This document shows, in pieces, positions 18,753-32,349 of a stretch of DNA of 64,000 nucleotides. The DNA lies in the NCBI RefSeq assembly GCF_052324685.1, contig NW_027506964.1, positions 248,001 through 312,000 of the forward strand, in the 5' to 3' direction. The first letter of the stretch is position 1. The number at the start of each line of letters is the position of its first letter. Under the pieces are notes generated by a model. The model saw only the letters and a list, made by a program, of their open reading frames with translations. It was not told the origin of the DNA and ran no database searches. Both the position numbers and the translations under genes were made by a program. The DNA is from Brachyhypopomus gauderio. Lineage: Eukaryota; Chordata; Actinopteri; Gymnotiformes; Hypopomidae.

Positions 18753-20015
18753 ATATCCAATATACAGTCATGTCCTTCAGGTAACTTCTGTTTACCCTCC
18801 ACTGACTGCAGGCCTTGTTGCATATATTTTGCAATTAGTAAATCAATATAGGCCTACAATTAAGACAGTAAAAGACCGTAAAGTAGGAGAAGGAGTTATA
18901 GGCTACTGAATGTTGTCATTACATGAATGCAGATGGGCATTTTTCACAGGTAATGGGGAACTTCCCGTTTCTTCTTTCACAAATGAATGTAATTTATGTT
19001 GCCTAACAAAACCTATACAACAGAAGACGTTCAGCTTAACACATAGATTTGCAAACTCTACCTTAATTATTTGTATGTGGTCGTCCTCACGTTATCTATC
19101 ATTGATTTGGGCTAGTGCGACTAGTTTATCAGGTGACCAGTCGGCTAAAAATGCTTAGTAGTTTAGTGCTGTATGAGACATTTTACAACACAAGAAAATG
19201 ATTTCACGTTGGGCTTAGAGGGCAAACGGTACGATTTGACTTGATGTGTATGTGACCTGGCTGGTGGGGACGGGAGAAGAAGTCTATCTGTGAGCGTGTG
19301 TGCTGTGCTGAAGACGCTTCCTTCCACTCGCTGAACTGAACTGCTGCAGCGCATCTGGTGTTAAAGGAAGAGAGAGGTCGGGTGTGTGAGGTGGTGGCTC
19401 ATTTCAGGGCATTGTTTTTAATCGCTCAGGCTTTCAAAAGATCATTTCAAGCCGACCTCAGTAAAATGATAATAATAAAAAAAAAAAAAAAACGAAGTTT
19501 CAAAAGGGCACTTTCGTTGATAAAGGGCAGAGTTGGTGGTGCTTTAGCACCACCTGATGTCTATGTGTGCACGCCACTGTTATATATACATATTATCATA
19601 ACGTGTATGTAAATTATCGAATGAATATCAAGTTCATTTCGGCATCATGGACAGTTAAATGACTTCATGAATTCAGTTAAATGATTTCGTTCATGTATAT
19701 CAATATCAACATTGCACTGAATCCTATCGCATTATCAACGTGCCGAATTTGGAATGTTCCAGAAATCACAACAATTTTATAATTTTATATGCTTTACAAG
19801 GCAATAAAATGAGTTCATTGCTGTTGTGGTTAACTCATTTTGCTCGTAATCTGCCAGTTAAAATCCAAACAGTTTTTGTTAGCCTCAGATTTGGCACGAA
19901 ATTATCACTTTAATTCTGATGCTAAATTAACGAGCTAATCAAACACGTTGAGATGAGTTTTAGACATAAAATCAGTCAAGCAGGTTCCAGCACAAAAGTC
20001 AGACAGGTGCGCTGT

Positions 20016-20285
20016 AAAAGGTTCGGTCACACTTTATCGCTCGGGCTGCGCTACAGCGTCTGTTCTCAGATGCGCTCCCACTACTGATCGGTAAGGGGGC
20101 TTTGACCTGCTCTGTTTCCGACCTGGTGGCCCGAAGCTCCCTCAGGGACACCATATCGACAGCGAGCTTGGTGCGGACAACCGATCAACACAGCGCGGTG
20201 CAGCCCAGAAGCCCCGAACTCACAAGCTCCTCCAAGCTCAGCCTCCAAGTAACGTGGATTACAGGTACGCGCCACTGCGCCCGGC
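20016..20285 (-). pseudogene. RN7SL-like: 7SL (SRP RNA) copy (U2)
   Basis: Same length (270 bp including terminator) and helix 6 deletion as U1. It differs in the normally conserved GTCCGCACTAAG, which here reads GTCCGCACCAAG (plus strand 20170), a change shared only with U4. Confidence 0.83.
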
Positions 20286-20727
20286 GGCTTTTGGAGAGAT
20301 CTGCTCAGCTCTTAATAAAGAGACTTAGCTGGTGCTGACATGTTTCCAGTGGCCTTATATATGAATAGTCTGTTTTAAAAACTACAAAAAGTGTGGATAC
20401 AAAAGTGTGTTGGTCATGGGACTAATGTTTCAATCCAAATAAGCGCCTGGGGTTTATGGAATGAAAGTAATCATAAAATGAAGGTTAATTCAAGGTGGGT
20501 TCTTAAAACGCCTGATGAAATTAGTAATTTAATACGATAAATCGTTTCAAACTATAACTATAGGTGAAATAAAATGGAAAGAAAGCAAAAGTCCACTTTG
20601 TGCTTGAAACATAGGCTTCTTTGAGAGGTTTATCCGTTGGTGCGGTGTCACGGCATAATCGCAATGCGCATGCGCACGTTTCGAATATTTTATCTTTGTA
20701 TATTATGAATTTTTGACCTTTGACATT

Positions 20728-20801
20728 GCCCGTTCTTGGCGTAATGGGTAGCGCACTGGTCAGTCACGCAGAACGACGAGAGTTCAAATCCGCCACCGGG
20801 T
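20728..20801 (+). pseudogene. tRNA-like sequence 1 (U2)
   Basis: Same as 4396-4469; NRF1-type 12-mer upstream at 20665-20676. Confidence 0.52.
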
Positions 20802-21336
20802 GTGTGACCCCATAACTTCAATAATGATATTGAGCGTGGAGGCCCTGGATCAGGGAGCCGAGAGGAAACGCGCTGCGCTAGGTTTCTTAATGACAGTGAT
20901 GAGAATGACGGGCTCAGTTACAGGAGGATCACAAGGGCCAATAGATCAATACCCAGTGCCCACCTCACCGGTGCCTGATAGCCAACAGGGCACATTTTTA
21001 GTTGCCACTACCGGTTTTTTTTTTTTATTTTTTTTTTTCAATCTGAAAAATCGAACTATGCATTATTTATAATATATACGTAAAATATCCAATGAATATC
21101 AAGTTCATTTCAGCACCTTGGACAGTTAAATGACTTCATGACTTTATTTAAATGACTTCCTTCGTGTATATCAAAATCACCTTTCCACTATACAAAAGCT
21201 GTTCAGTCCATCTCATGACATTATGTCAATGCACAGAATTTGAAATGTGCCGGATATCCTGACGTCGTAATCGCAATGCGCATGCGCATATGTCGTGTAT
21301 TTTAACTTTGTATATTATGAATTTTCATCCGTAAGC

Positions 21337-21420
21337 GGCCCTATGTTGGCCTAATGGGTAGGGCACTGGTCATTGAAGCACTTGGGTCAGCAAGACCCGG
21401 GTTCGAACCCCACGCTAGGT
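21337..21420 (+). pseudogene. tRNA-like sequence 2 (U2)
   Basis: Same as 5005-5088 except GCTAGGTTAAG at its end, shared with U4 and U6; NRF1-type 12-mer at 21277-21288. Confidence 0.52.
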
Positions 21421-22507
21421 TAAGTGTAACAAAAAAAGGTATACCAAAAAAACGAAAAAAAGACAAAAACAAAAAAAAACAAAAAAAAAAAAAAGCCCAG
21501 TGCTGATCTGACCGGTGCCTGATAGCCAACAGGGCCTATTTTTAGTTGCCATGTATCAACGTTATTTTTTCTCCTCAATCTGAATATATATACATATTAT
21601 CATAACATGTATGTAAATTATCGAATGAATATCAAGTTCATTTCGGCATCATGAACAGTTAAATGACTTCATGAATTCAGTTAAATGATTTCGTTCATGT
21701 ATATCTTATAATTTTAGTTACATTTTAAAAATATAAACAAAAACCTTTGCGAAATATTTAATGATATTTTTATTGCTTTGCGCCCTACATCGCCGTTTGC
21801 CGCTTGTTTCCCGCTTGCAAACGCGCGGTTCAGTTTCAGCTCAAGCAGCAATGACAGACGCCTTCAAGCACTGGACATTTAAGAAGCGTTTGTTTTGTTT
21901 TCGTGTTGTCAATAAATGTGAACCATGTGCCACCATCGGCAACTATTTGTGATTATGCCAAGCCTTTGTGTAAATTTCGGAGTTTGGAGGTTTATTTCCG
22001 ATCAGAAGGCAACCACTATTGAGGTTGTAAGCGAGCTAACAGCAAGGTATGCTGACCGTCACACTGTGGTTTCCACAGTTAGCTACCTGCTAGGCTAGCT
22101 ACTACCATTCACTTGAATGTGTTTGTTCTTTAGCATGCTAGCTTGATTTACAGGCTAACCAAATTAGCTGTTTAAAGTCCTAAACAGGTATTCGCTGGAA
22201 TCATACATGACTATTAGAGACAATGACAGACGGTATCAAATGAATATTTATTACTGTTTGGTGTTGGAAAAACGTTTGTCGATGTCTATGACACGACCTA
22301 GCCTACCCAATTGGTAGGCTATCATTGGACCTATCTTAGACCTACCGTTCGACAAGCAATACATTTGAATTAAATTTGTATGAAGTAATGAAATGCAGTT
22401 TGGTATCTAATCAAGTGCAACACGTGCAGATTGTATAGAATGCAGTATTTAGAGATACAATGCAGTTAGTTACAGCTAGTGTAAGTAAAGATGGTTAATA
22501 GATATGT

Positions 22508-22952
22508 GCAGAGTAGATAAATTACCTAGGGAAATGCATGTGTGTGTAATGTAGTTATGGCAATACAATGCACAGGGCAAAGAAAAATAGCATGGCATAA
22601 ATAAATGTGATAAATACAGATGGAATCATACAGATTATCCTATACCACTGTAGATAGGGCTATACAGATGTGAATTGAAGAGGAACACTGTACAGATTTT
22701 GTATGGATGGTAAGGTATGGATAGAGGGGAAGGAAAGAATGGTCTTTGGGAAGAGTTCAATAAGGTGACCGCTGTGGGAAAGAAGTGGTTTCTGAACCTG
22801 CTTGTGTTAGTCCGCAAACTGTGAAAATGGTAGAGCCTGGGGGAGGAGCAGAAAAGAGCATGGCCCGATGACAGTAGTCTGATCTTACATGCCTGGTGCA
22901 GGCATCTCTTCTTGTGGACCTCCTGTGATTGCCTGTCAGCAATTCTCTCTCA
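22508..22952 (-). mobile_element. LINE C-terminal remnant (U2)
   Basis: Copy of 13657-14100. The sequence GATATGTGCAGAG at its left edge (about 22501-22513) is the empty target site of the Gypsy insertion in U1. Confidence 0.5.
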
Positions 22953-23175
22953 GCTTAGTACTCTTTTAAGGTTCACACTGTCAGTTCTCAAAAATTAAAT
23001 GTTGATCATGCGTCAATACTCATTTAAACCTTAAAGTAATCAAAATGTAATCCAAAAGTAATTAGTTACATTACTTTTCAAAAGTAATCAGAAAAGTTAC
23101 ACTACAATTACATTTTAAACAAGGTAACTTGTAACTGTAACGGATTACTTTTTAAAAGTAACTTACCCAACACTG
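22953..23175. mobile_element. hAT-type terminal fragment CCCAACACTG (U2)
   Basis: Copy of 14101-14323; right end CCCAACACTG at 23166-23175. Confidence 0.5.
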
Positions 23176-23209
23176 CTGATAGCCAACAGGGCATATTTTT
23201 AGTTGCCAT

Positions 23210-23812
23210 CAGAGGTGGGGACTCGAGTCACATGACTTGGACTCGAGTCAGACTCGAGTCATTAATATTAAGACTTTTGACCTGACTTGAAAAAATATTC
23301 AGAGACTTAGACTTGACTTGGACTTTTACACCAATAACTTGGGACTTGAATTGGACATGAACCTGTTTACTTGCAAAGACTTGATTTTTTTACCCCAAAT
23401 CTAAATTTTAAAACGCATATTAATATTTATAAAGTGCACCCCATTAATTTCATTTCCGTCCTTCTGACGCAGACCGGTCCTCTGCTTTTCCACACTCTGT
23501 ACGTTGTGTGTGTGTGTATGTGTGTGTGCATGAGCTGCAGCACAACCAATCAAATGGGGGGGTCAGCGAACGTGAATTGTTACCGGGCGGGGTGTAAAAT
23601 GGACACAAATTAAGTATTATATCGCGATCGATCGATCGCCAGTGGTTGGTGCCAGAGCGAACTAGTAACTCATTGAATCATAGATAAGGATCAGAGGTAA
23701 ATAAACTAGATTTTTTTTTTCGGCGTGAGAAATCTGGGGGGCCTTATAAGAAAAGGCTCTTCCCCCTACTGTTACCTTATTAATTTGTGGAACTAATAAA
23801 AGACCAGCACCT
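23210..23812. mobile_element. hAT-like fragment, copy A (U2)
   Basis: Copy of 14358-14960, again cut at ACCAGCAC by the satellite array. Confidence 0.72.
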
Positions 23813-25476
23813 GTATTCTGTAAGATTCTGTTTGGTCATGTAGAGTTTTCTTTTCACCTACTGCTTGAGTCCACATCAGGTTCTTCCAAATGGACAGCAG
23901 AATCCTTTTCATATGTAAAAGGTAAAGACATTAAAGAGAATTCGATACAGGACACCAACATTTTTATTACTGAATCATGATTGATGCAATGACATTTTAT
24001 ATTTTTCACTCTTTATGAGTTTTGTCTGACTTGGTCTTTTACATTTTTCCACCCATACCTTTTGAGCACAACTCGAACAGAACAGCAGAGGACAGAACAA
24101 GTATTAGAAGATGAAGGTAATCAAAGACACATTGAATACAACATGTGTACATAATAAATTGTCAGCATTAAACAGTAATTGGTGTGACACTACTGTGCAA
24201 TATTCTGTAAGATTCTGTTTGGTCATGTAGAGTTTTCTTTTCACCTACTGCTTGAGTCCACATCAGGTTTTTCCAAATGGACAGCAGAATCCTTTCATAT
24301 CTAAAAGGTAAAGACATTGAAGAGAGGTTGATACAGGACACCAACATTTTTATTACTGAATCATGATTGATGCAATGAGTTTTTTATATTTTTCACTCTT
24401 TATGAGTTTTGGCTGACTTGGTCTTTTTCATTTTTCCACCTATACCTTTTGAGCACAACTCGAACAGAACAGCAGAAGACAGAACAAGCATTAGAAGATG
24501 AAGGTAATCAAAGACACATTGAATACAACATGTGTACATAATAAATTATCAGCATTAAACAGTAATTGGTGTGACACTAGTGTGCAATATTCTGTAAGAT
24601 TCTGTTTGGTCATGTAGAGTTTTCTTTTCACCTACTGTTTAAGTCCACATCAGGTTCTTTCAAATGGACAGCAGAATCTTTTTCATATCTAAAAGGTATA
24701 GACATTGAAGAGAGTGTCATGCAGGACACCAATATTTTCATTACTGAATCATGATTTATGCAATGACATTTTATATTTTTCACTCTTTATGAGTTTTGGC
24801 TGACTTGGTCTTTTTCATTTTTCCACCCATACCTTTTAAGCACAACTCGAACGGAACAGCAGAGGACAGAACAAGCATTAGAAGATGAAGGTAATCAAAG
24901 ACACATTGAATACAACATGTGTACATAATAAATTGTCTGCATTAAACAGTAATTGGTGTGACACTAGTGTGCAATATTCTCTAAGATTCTGTTTGGTCAT
25001 GTAGAGTTTTCTTTTCACCTACTGCTTGAGTCCACATCAGGTTGTTCCAAATGGACAGCAGAATCCTTTTCATATCTAAAAGGTATAGACATTGAAGAGA
25101 GGTTGATACAGGACACCAACATTTTTATTACTGAATCATGATTGATGCAATGACATTTTATATTTTTCACTCTTTATGAGTTTTGGCTGACTTGGTCTTT
25201 TTCATTTTTCCACCCATACCTTTTGAGCACAACTCGAACAGAACAGCAGAGGACAGAACAAGCATTAGAAGATGAAGGTAATCAAAGACACATTGAATAC
25301 AACATGTGTACATAATAAATTGTCTGCATTAAACAGTAATTGGTGTGACACTAGTGTGCAATATTCTGTAAGATTCTGTTTGGTCATGTAGAGTTTTCTT
25401 TTCACCTACTGCTTGAGTCCACATCAAGTTCTTCCAAATGGACAGCAGAATCCTTTTCATATCTAAAAGGTATAGA
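23813..25476. repeat. 387-bp satellite array, 4.3 copies (end of U2)
   Basis: Monomer starts at 23815, 24202, 24589, 24976 and 25363. Shares GTATTAGAAG near 24101 and CAATGAGTTTT near 24375 with the array ending U3 and not with that ending U1. Confidence 0.97.
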
Positions 25477-25477
25477 C

Positions 25478-27602
25478 CAGAGGTGGGGACTCGAGTCACA
25501 ACGTGAATTGTTACCGGGCGGGGTGTAAAATGGACACAAATTAAGTATTATATCGCGATCGATCGCCAGTGGTTGTTGCCGGAGCGAACTTGTAACTCAT
25601 TGAATCATAGATAAGGATCAGAGGTAAATAAACTAGATTTTTTTTTTCGGCGTGAGAAATCTGGGGGGCCTTATAAGAAAAGGCTCTTCCCCCTACTGTT
25701 ACCTCATTCATTTGTGGAACTAATAAAAGACCAGCACTCTGTGATCTTAGTGGACGTGGGGGTTCATAGTAGGAAATAAGTTCCTGGAGGTATTCAGGAG
25801 CAAGCCCGTGCAGTGCTTTATATGTTAATAATAGAATTTTAAAATCAATACGGGGGAAGAGCCTTTTCTTATAACGCCCCCCAGCTTTGGAACAACCTTC
25901 CAAATTGCATACGGGACTCTGACACAGTCAAAATCTTTAAGTCTAGGTTGAAAACCCACCTATTTGGTTTAGCGTTTGATAATTAATATCCCCCCTTAGA
26001 TAAATGTACAGATCCAGGGGTTTATAGACGAAGGGTTTTATGGTAGACTGGGGCGCTGGTGCTGTCGTCCTGTCACTGCTCGTGGTCACTCAAGTTTGTT
26101 GACAGGGCAGTGGATGGATGCCATTGTCTCAGAATGCCCCCAAGCCTATGTTACCTTCTGGTTCTGCCTTTTTAGCTAGGCTGTAATAGTTTAACTTAAT
26201 GCCGGAGTTGCTGCCACACTCCTGAAATGTGTTTAATTTTATCTGTCCTGTATATGTCCTCATACAGAGCTAATTTTCCCTGTTTTATTTTCTCCACATG
26301 GCTGCCCGCCTGCTCGAGGAAAAATGAGATGAGGAGAGACAAGCGATCCATCCAGTGCCAGCCACCTACTGCCTGACCGGATGAGCCTACACCATGATGG
26401 ACATTACTACATCTTTTCCTTTTCTTTATTTCTTTCTGTTTAAATTGTTGTTGTTGTCATGGTGACCGGTGTCGGCCAGAGGAGGAAGGGTTCCCCTCCT
26501 GAGTCTTGGTTCCTCTCAAGGTTTCTTCCTCATGCAAAAAACTAGGGAGTTTTTCCTTGCCACTGTCGCCCTTGGCTTGCTCACTGGGGGCTAGGACTCG
26601 GCACTTGTAAAGCTGCTTTGTGACAACAACTGTTGTAAAAAGCGCTATATAAATAAAATTTGATTGATTGATTGAAATCGGATGTGTGGCGTGAGAGCGT
26701 GTGAAGACAGTCAAATGCGTGTGTCTCACGCTCAATGCGTGAGAGTTGGCAACCCGGGGTTCTGTATCTGAACTCAGGGAAGAGAGCCTCTCTCTGTCAC
26801 CATCATATCCAGTTCTATCTCAGCATGGATTGTGTATTTGAAGACATCTACGTCGAGAAAAAAAAAATTGACAAAAGTGGAGCGAGTTTTCAGCTATGGG
26901 GACATCATTCTACGGCCTCATCGTGCACAAATGACATACAGACTTTTGGCCAGTTTGGTCTTTTGCAAATGCAATGCAGAATAGTTTACTGAAATGTCTA
27001 AAGTTGCATTCCTGATTCCTGTTCATTGTTCAGTTCTTATATTTGTTTGTCTTGTGTCACTCACATATGGACACACATGTTCTCCAAGAAACCAGATAAG
27101 AGAAGAGAGGGAAAAATGCTGTTATGGTTCTTTGTATTGTACTGTGAAAATATCAGCACTTTTTATTTGAACATGGAGTTCTACTTATGACTTTTTCACA
27201 GAATATTTATTTCTGGAAAATTGTAGTTTAAAGTATGAATATTTTTGCAGCTAATTTTAACAAATTGAACTGTGCAATAAAGAGGTGTAATTTAAATTTG
27301 TTTTATACTTTGTGTTTTCAGTTGCACATGTTTTATCAAGATTTGAGGAGAATACAGATTTAAAAAAGAACACATGTCTATTATTTACATTTAAAATATA
27401 CCTGCAACATTGGTTAAAAAAAAAAAGACTCGAAAGGACTTGAAATTCCAAGTTTCAGACTTGGGACTTGACTTGACTGTTGCCTGTCTTGACTCGAGAC
27501 TTGACTTGACTTGACTGTCTTTGCTTGAGACTTGACTCGGGACTTGAGGATAAAGACTTGGACTTACTTGAGACTTGCAAAACACTGACTTGGTCCCACC
27601 TC
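25478..27602. mobile_element. hAT-like remnant, copy B (U3)
   Basis: Same structure as in U1; reads CTCGAGACTTG near 27494 as in U5 and U6, where U1, U2 and U4 have CTCGAAACTTG. Confidence 0.7.
25662..26673 (+). mobile_element. L2-like LINE 3' end, 5'-inverted (U3)
   Basis: Same 1012 bp structure as 481-1492. Confidence 0.75.
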
Positions 27603-28864
27603 ATATCCAATATACAGTCATGTCCTTCAGGTAACTTCTGTTTACCCTCCACTGACTGCAGGCCTTGTTGCATATATTTTGCAATTAGTAAATCAATATA
27701 GGCCTACAATTAAGACAGTAAAAGACCGTAAAGTAGGAGAAGGAGTTATAGGCTACTGAATGTTGTCATTACATGAATGCAGATGGGCATTTTTCACAGG
27801 TAATGGGGAACTTCCCGTTTCTTCTTTCACAAATGAATGTAATTTATGTTGCCTAACAAAACCTATACAACAGAAGACGTTCAGCTTAACACATAGATTT
27901 GCAAACTCTACCTTAATTATTTGTATGTGGTCGTCCTCACGTTATCTATCATTGATTTGGGCTAGTGCGACTAGTTTATCAGGTGACCAGTCGGCTAAAA
28001 ATGCTTAGTAGTTTAGTGCTGTATGAGACATTTTACAACACAAGAAAATGATTTCACGTTGGGCTTAGAGGGCAAACGGTACGATTTGACTTGATGTGTA
28101 TGTGACCTGGCTGGTGGGGACGGGAGAAGAAGTCTATCTGTGAGCGTGTGTGCTGTGCTGAAGACGCTTCCTTCCACTCGCTGAACTGAACTGCTGCAGC
28201 GCATCTGGTGTTAAAGGAAGAGAGAGGTCGGGTGTGTGAGGTGGTGGCTCATTTCAGGGCATTGTTTTTAATCGCTCAGGCTTTCAAAAGATCATTTCAA
28301 GCCGACCTCAGTAAAATGATAATAATAATAATAAAAAAAAACGAAGTTTCAAAAGGGCACTTTCGTGGATAAAGGGCAGAGTTGGTGGTGCTTTAGCACC
28401 ACCTGATGTCTATGTGTGCACGCCACTGTTATATATACATATTATCATAACGTGTATGTAAATTATCGAATGAATATCAAGTTCATTTCGGCATCATGGA
28501 CAGTTAAATGACTTCATGAATTCAGTTAAATGATTTCGTTCATGTATATCAATATCAACATTGCACTGAATCCTATCGCATTATCAACGTGCCGAATTTG
28601 GAATGTTCCAGAAATCACAACAATTTTATAATTTTATATGCTTTACAAGGCAATAAAATGAGTTCATTGCTGTTGTGGTTAACTCATTTTGCTCGTAATC
28701 TGCCAGTTAAAATCCAAACAGTTTTTGTTAGCCTCAGATTTGGCACGAAATTATCACTTTAATTCTGATGCTAAATTAACGAGCTAATCAAACACGTTGA
28801 GATGAGTTTTAGACATAAAATCAGTCAAGCAGGTTCCAGCACAAAAGTCAGACAGGTGCGCTGT

Positions 28865-29134
28865 AAAAGGTTCGGTCACACTTTATCGCTCGGGCTGCGC
28901 TACAGCGTCTGTTCTCAGATGCGCTCCCACTACTGATCGGTAAGGGGGCTTTGACCTGCTCTGTTTCCGACCTGGTGGCCCGAAGCTCCCTCAGGGACAC
29001 CATATCGACAGCGAGCTTAGTGCGGACAACCGATCAACACAGCGCGGTGCAGCCCAGAAGCCCCGAACTCACAAGCTCCTCCAAGCTCAGCCTCCAAGTA
29101 ACGTGGATTACAGGTACGCGCCACTGCGCCCGGC
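28865..29134 (-). pseudogene. RN7SL-like: 7SL (SRP RNA) copy (U3)
   Basis: Same 270 bp layout, TATA-like box and T4 terminator as U1; keeps the conserved GTCCGCACTAAG and lacks the helix 6 tip. Confidence 0.84.
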
Positions 29135-29576
29135 GGCTTTTGGAGAGATCTGCTCAGCTCTTAATAAAGAGACTTAGCCGGTGCTGACATGTTTCCAGTG
29201 GCCTTATATATGAATAGTCTGTTTTAAAAACTACAAAAAGTGTGGATACAAAAGTGTGTTGGTCATGGGACTAATGTTTCAATCCAAATAAGCGCCTGGG
29301 GTTTATGGAATGAAAGTAATCATAAAATGAAGGTTAATTCAAGGTGGGTTCTTAAAACGCCTGATGAAATTAGTAATTTAATACGATAAATCGTTTCAAA
29401 CTATAACTATAGGTGAAATAAAATGGAAAGAAAGCAAAAGTCCACTTTGTGCTTGAAACATAGGCTTCTTTGAGAGGTTTATCCGTTGGTGCGGTGTCAC
29501 GGCATAATCGCAATGCGCATGCGCACGTTTCGAATATTTTATCTTTGTATATTATGAATTTTTGACCTTTGACATT

Positions 29577-29650
29577 GCCCGTTCTTGGCGTAATGGGTAG
29601 CGCACTGGTCAGTCACGCAGAACGACGAGAGTTCAAATCCGCCACCGGGT
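29577..29650 (+). pseudogene. tRNA-like sequence 1 (U3)
   Basis: Same as 4396-4469; NRF1-type 12-mer at 29514-29525. Confidence 0.52.
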
Positions 29651-30181
29651 GTGTGACCCCATAACTTCAATAATGATATTGAGCGTGGAGGCCCTGGATC
29701 AGGGAGCCGAGAGGAAACGCGCTGCGCTAGGTTTCTTAATGACAGTGATGAGAATGACGGGCTCAGTTACAGGAGGATCACAAGGGCCAATAGATCAATA
29801 CCCAGTGCCCACCTCACCGGTGCCTGATAGCCAACAGGGCACATTTTTAGTTGCCACTACCGGTTTTTTTTTTTTTTTTTTTTGTTCAATCTGAAAAATC
29901 GAACTATGCATTATTTATAATATATACGTAAAATATCCAATGAATATCAAGTTCATTTCAGCACCTTGGACAGTTAAATGACTTCATGACTTTATTTAAA
30001 TGACTTCCTTCGTGTATATCAAAATCACCTTTCCACTATACAAAAGCTGTTCAGTCCATCTCATGACATTATGTCAATGCACAGAATTTGAAATGTGCCG
30101 GATATCCTGACGTCGTAATCGCAATGCGCATGCGCATATGTGTATTTTAACTTTGTATATTATGAATTTTGATCCGTAAGC

Positions 30182-30265
30182 GGCCCTATGTTGGCCTAAT
30201 GGGTAGGGCACTGGTCATTGAAGCACTTGGGTCAGCAAGACCCGGGTTCGAACCCCACGCTAGAT
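30182..30265 (+). pseudogene. tRNA-like sequence 2 (U3)
   Basis: Same as 5005-5088. The NRF1-type 12-mer (30125-30136) is three bases closer because of a 3-bp loss shared with U5. Confidence 0.52.
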
Positions 30266-31129
30266 TAAGTGTAACAAAAAAAGGTATACCAAAAAAACGA
30301 AAAAAAGACAAAAACAAAAAAAAAAAAAAAAAAAAAAAAGCCCAGTGCTGATTTGACCGGTGCCTGATAGCCAACAGGGCCTATTTTTAGTTGCCATGTA
30401 TCAACGTTATTTTTTCTCCTCAATCTGAATATATATACATATTATCATAACATGTATGTAAATTATCGAATGAATATCAAGTTCATTTCGGCATCATGAA
30501 CAGTTAAATGACTTCATGAATTCAGTTAAATGATTTCGTTCATGTATATCTTATAATTTTAGTTACATTTTAAAAATATAAACAAAAACCTTTGCGAAAT
30601 ATTTAATGATATTTTTATTGCTTTGCGCCCTACATCGCCGTTTGCCGCTTGTTTCCCGCTTGCAAACGCGCGGTTCAGTTTCAGCTCAAGCAGCAATGAC
30701 AGACGCCTTCAAGCACTGGACATTTAAGAAGCGTTTGTTTTGTTTTCGTGTTGTCAATAAATGTGAACCATGTGCCACCATCGGCAACTATTTGTGATTA
30801 TGCCAAGCCTTTGTGTAAATTTCGGAGTTTGGAGGTTTATTTCCGATCAGAAGGCAACCACTATTGAGGTTGTAAGCGAGCTAACAGCAAGGTATGCTGA
30901 CCGTCACACTGTGGTTTCCACAGTTAGCTACCTGCTAGGCTAGCTACTACCATTCACTTGAATGTGTTTGTTCTTTAGCATGCTAGCTTGATTTACAGGC
31001 TAACCAAATTAGCTGTTTAAAGTCCTAAACAGGTATTCGCTGGAATCATACATGACTATTAGAGACAATGACAGACGGTATCAAATGAATATTTATTACT
31101 GTTTGGTGTTGGAAAAACGTTTGTCGATG

Positions 31130-32349
31130 CAGGCATGAAAATCTGTCACCTTTCGGCGAAATTCGCCGTTTTGAAGTTGAAAAGGGTGACCTACGTGAAT
31201 CGTGTAGATCCGATGAGTTTTTTGTTTGTGTGTGGGGGGGGGGGGGGTCGGGAGATTATATTTTAATTATCATATTGACTTAATTAGCAAACAGAGCACT
31301 TCCGAAATTGGCTATTTCAATGACAGTGGCCAGCAGTTTCCGCCCAGAACCTTCATAGAGGCCAAATAGCGTTTCAATCTTACCAACGTTCTTCATTCAT
31401 GTTATTCATTTACTGCTAAGCGGGACGAGAAGCAGGACCTAGTGCTACACCGCGGACAAGTCAGAAGAGCGTACATTTACCACTACATTTACCACATCGT
31501 ACATTTACCACTACATTTACCACATCGTACATTTACCACTACATTTACCGGATCGTACATTTTTAATTGGGTGGATTTAATTGGGTTATTAATGGTTTCA
31601 ATCGTTTTCATATTTTGCGGTAAAACAAAGTTACTGCCGTTCGCTACAGTGTTGAACACTGTCAGATCTAGCCACAAGCTCTTGTGATAATAGGCCCATC
31701 TATCTACCTATTTAAGTTCGCGTCAACCCCGTGTAGTTAACGGTGACATAAAATAAGAAACAAGATTGTTTTTCTAGTGTGTCTGTAGTTGTAACTGGTG
31801 AATCCAGGGACGTGTGAGGATCACATTCGCACCAGGGCTGAAAAGGTTGAAGATGAAGTTGTAAACTCTTGTCGTTTGAGTCTACCCTGTGTTTTAGCTC
31901 ATGTTAGAAAATAAAAACACGTAAACCTGGTATTTTTACAATAGTTTTCGCCGCTGATGTATGTATTGGTTCATTAAGACGTAATGGTTTTGACTGAGCC
32001 CCGGAATGGCGAAAGCGGCTTCTTGCGTTTACGGATTGCGTTTACATTGAATCCATTGACATGACAGTCAAAAAAAAATTTTTTAATGGATTTTACTATA
32101 TTTTACGGAGCCCGTAAGGTGACATCATGTAAAAAAAAATAAATAACGCGTGGCCACGACTTATTAACGCGTGGGAACGAGATACTAACGTCGCCTTACG
32201 AGCTCCGTAATATTTGACATCACCTGTCGCTGTATCCCCGTACACCAGCAGCCAACCCCCCCCCCCCCCGTTGCAGTATACCCATGACGTCACATGCCCC
32301 GCCCCCTGGTCTTTTCACCTTTTTAACCCCTGACCCATTTTCATGCCTG
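31130..32349. mobile_element. Non-autonomous DNA transposon, CAGGCATG ends (U3)
   Basis: 1220-bp insertion with inverted ends CAGGCATGAAAAT / ATTTTCATGCCTG and a 5-bp target duplication CGATG (31125-31129 and 32350-32354). U1, U2, U4 and U6 have the uninterrupted site. No transposase frame is present. Inside are a G-run (about 31236-31247), 3.3 copies of a 28-bp minisatellite (from 31471, ACATTTACCACTACATTTAC), a C-run (about 32257-32270) and a smaller inverted repeat (TTACGGAGCCCGTAAGG near 32103 with CCTTACGAGCTCCGTAA near 32193). A CAG start and a 5-bp duplication would fit the hAT5 group, but that is a guess. Confidence 0.85.

Larger units (their letters stand above)
16625..25476. repeat. 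Tandem unit U2 (8852 bp)
   Basis: Insertion-free unit and a good reference for the array. It shares with U4 alone TTGGTGCGG at 20170 and TTAGCTGGTG near 20330, and has private changes such as GATGAGTGG near 17830. Its terminal part agrees with U1 at GGACATGAACC near 23354, so conversion or crossover has mixed unit ends. Confidence 0.95.

Noticed and set aside
31442..31687. 81-codon frame with repeated YHYIYHI-type residues
   Set aside because: It is the translation of the 28-bp minisatellite inside the CAGGCATG transposon.
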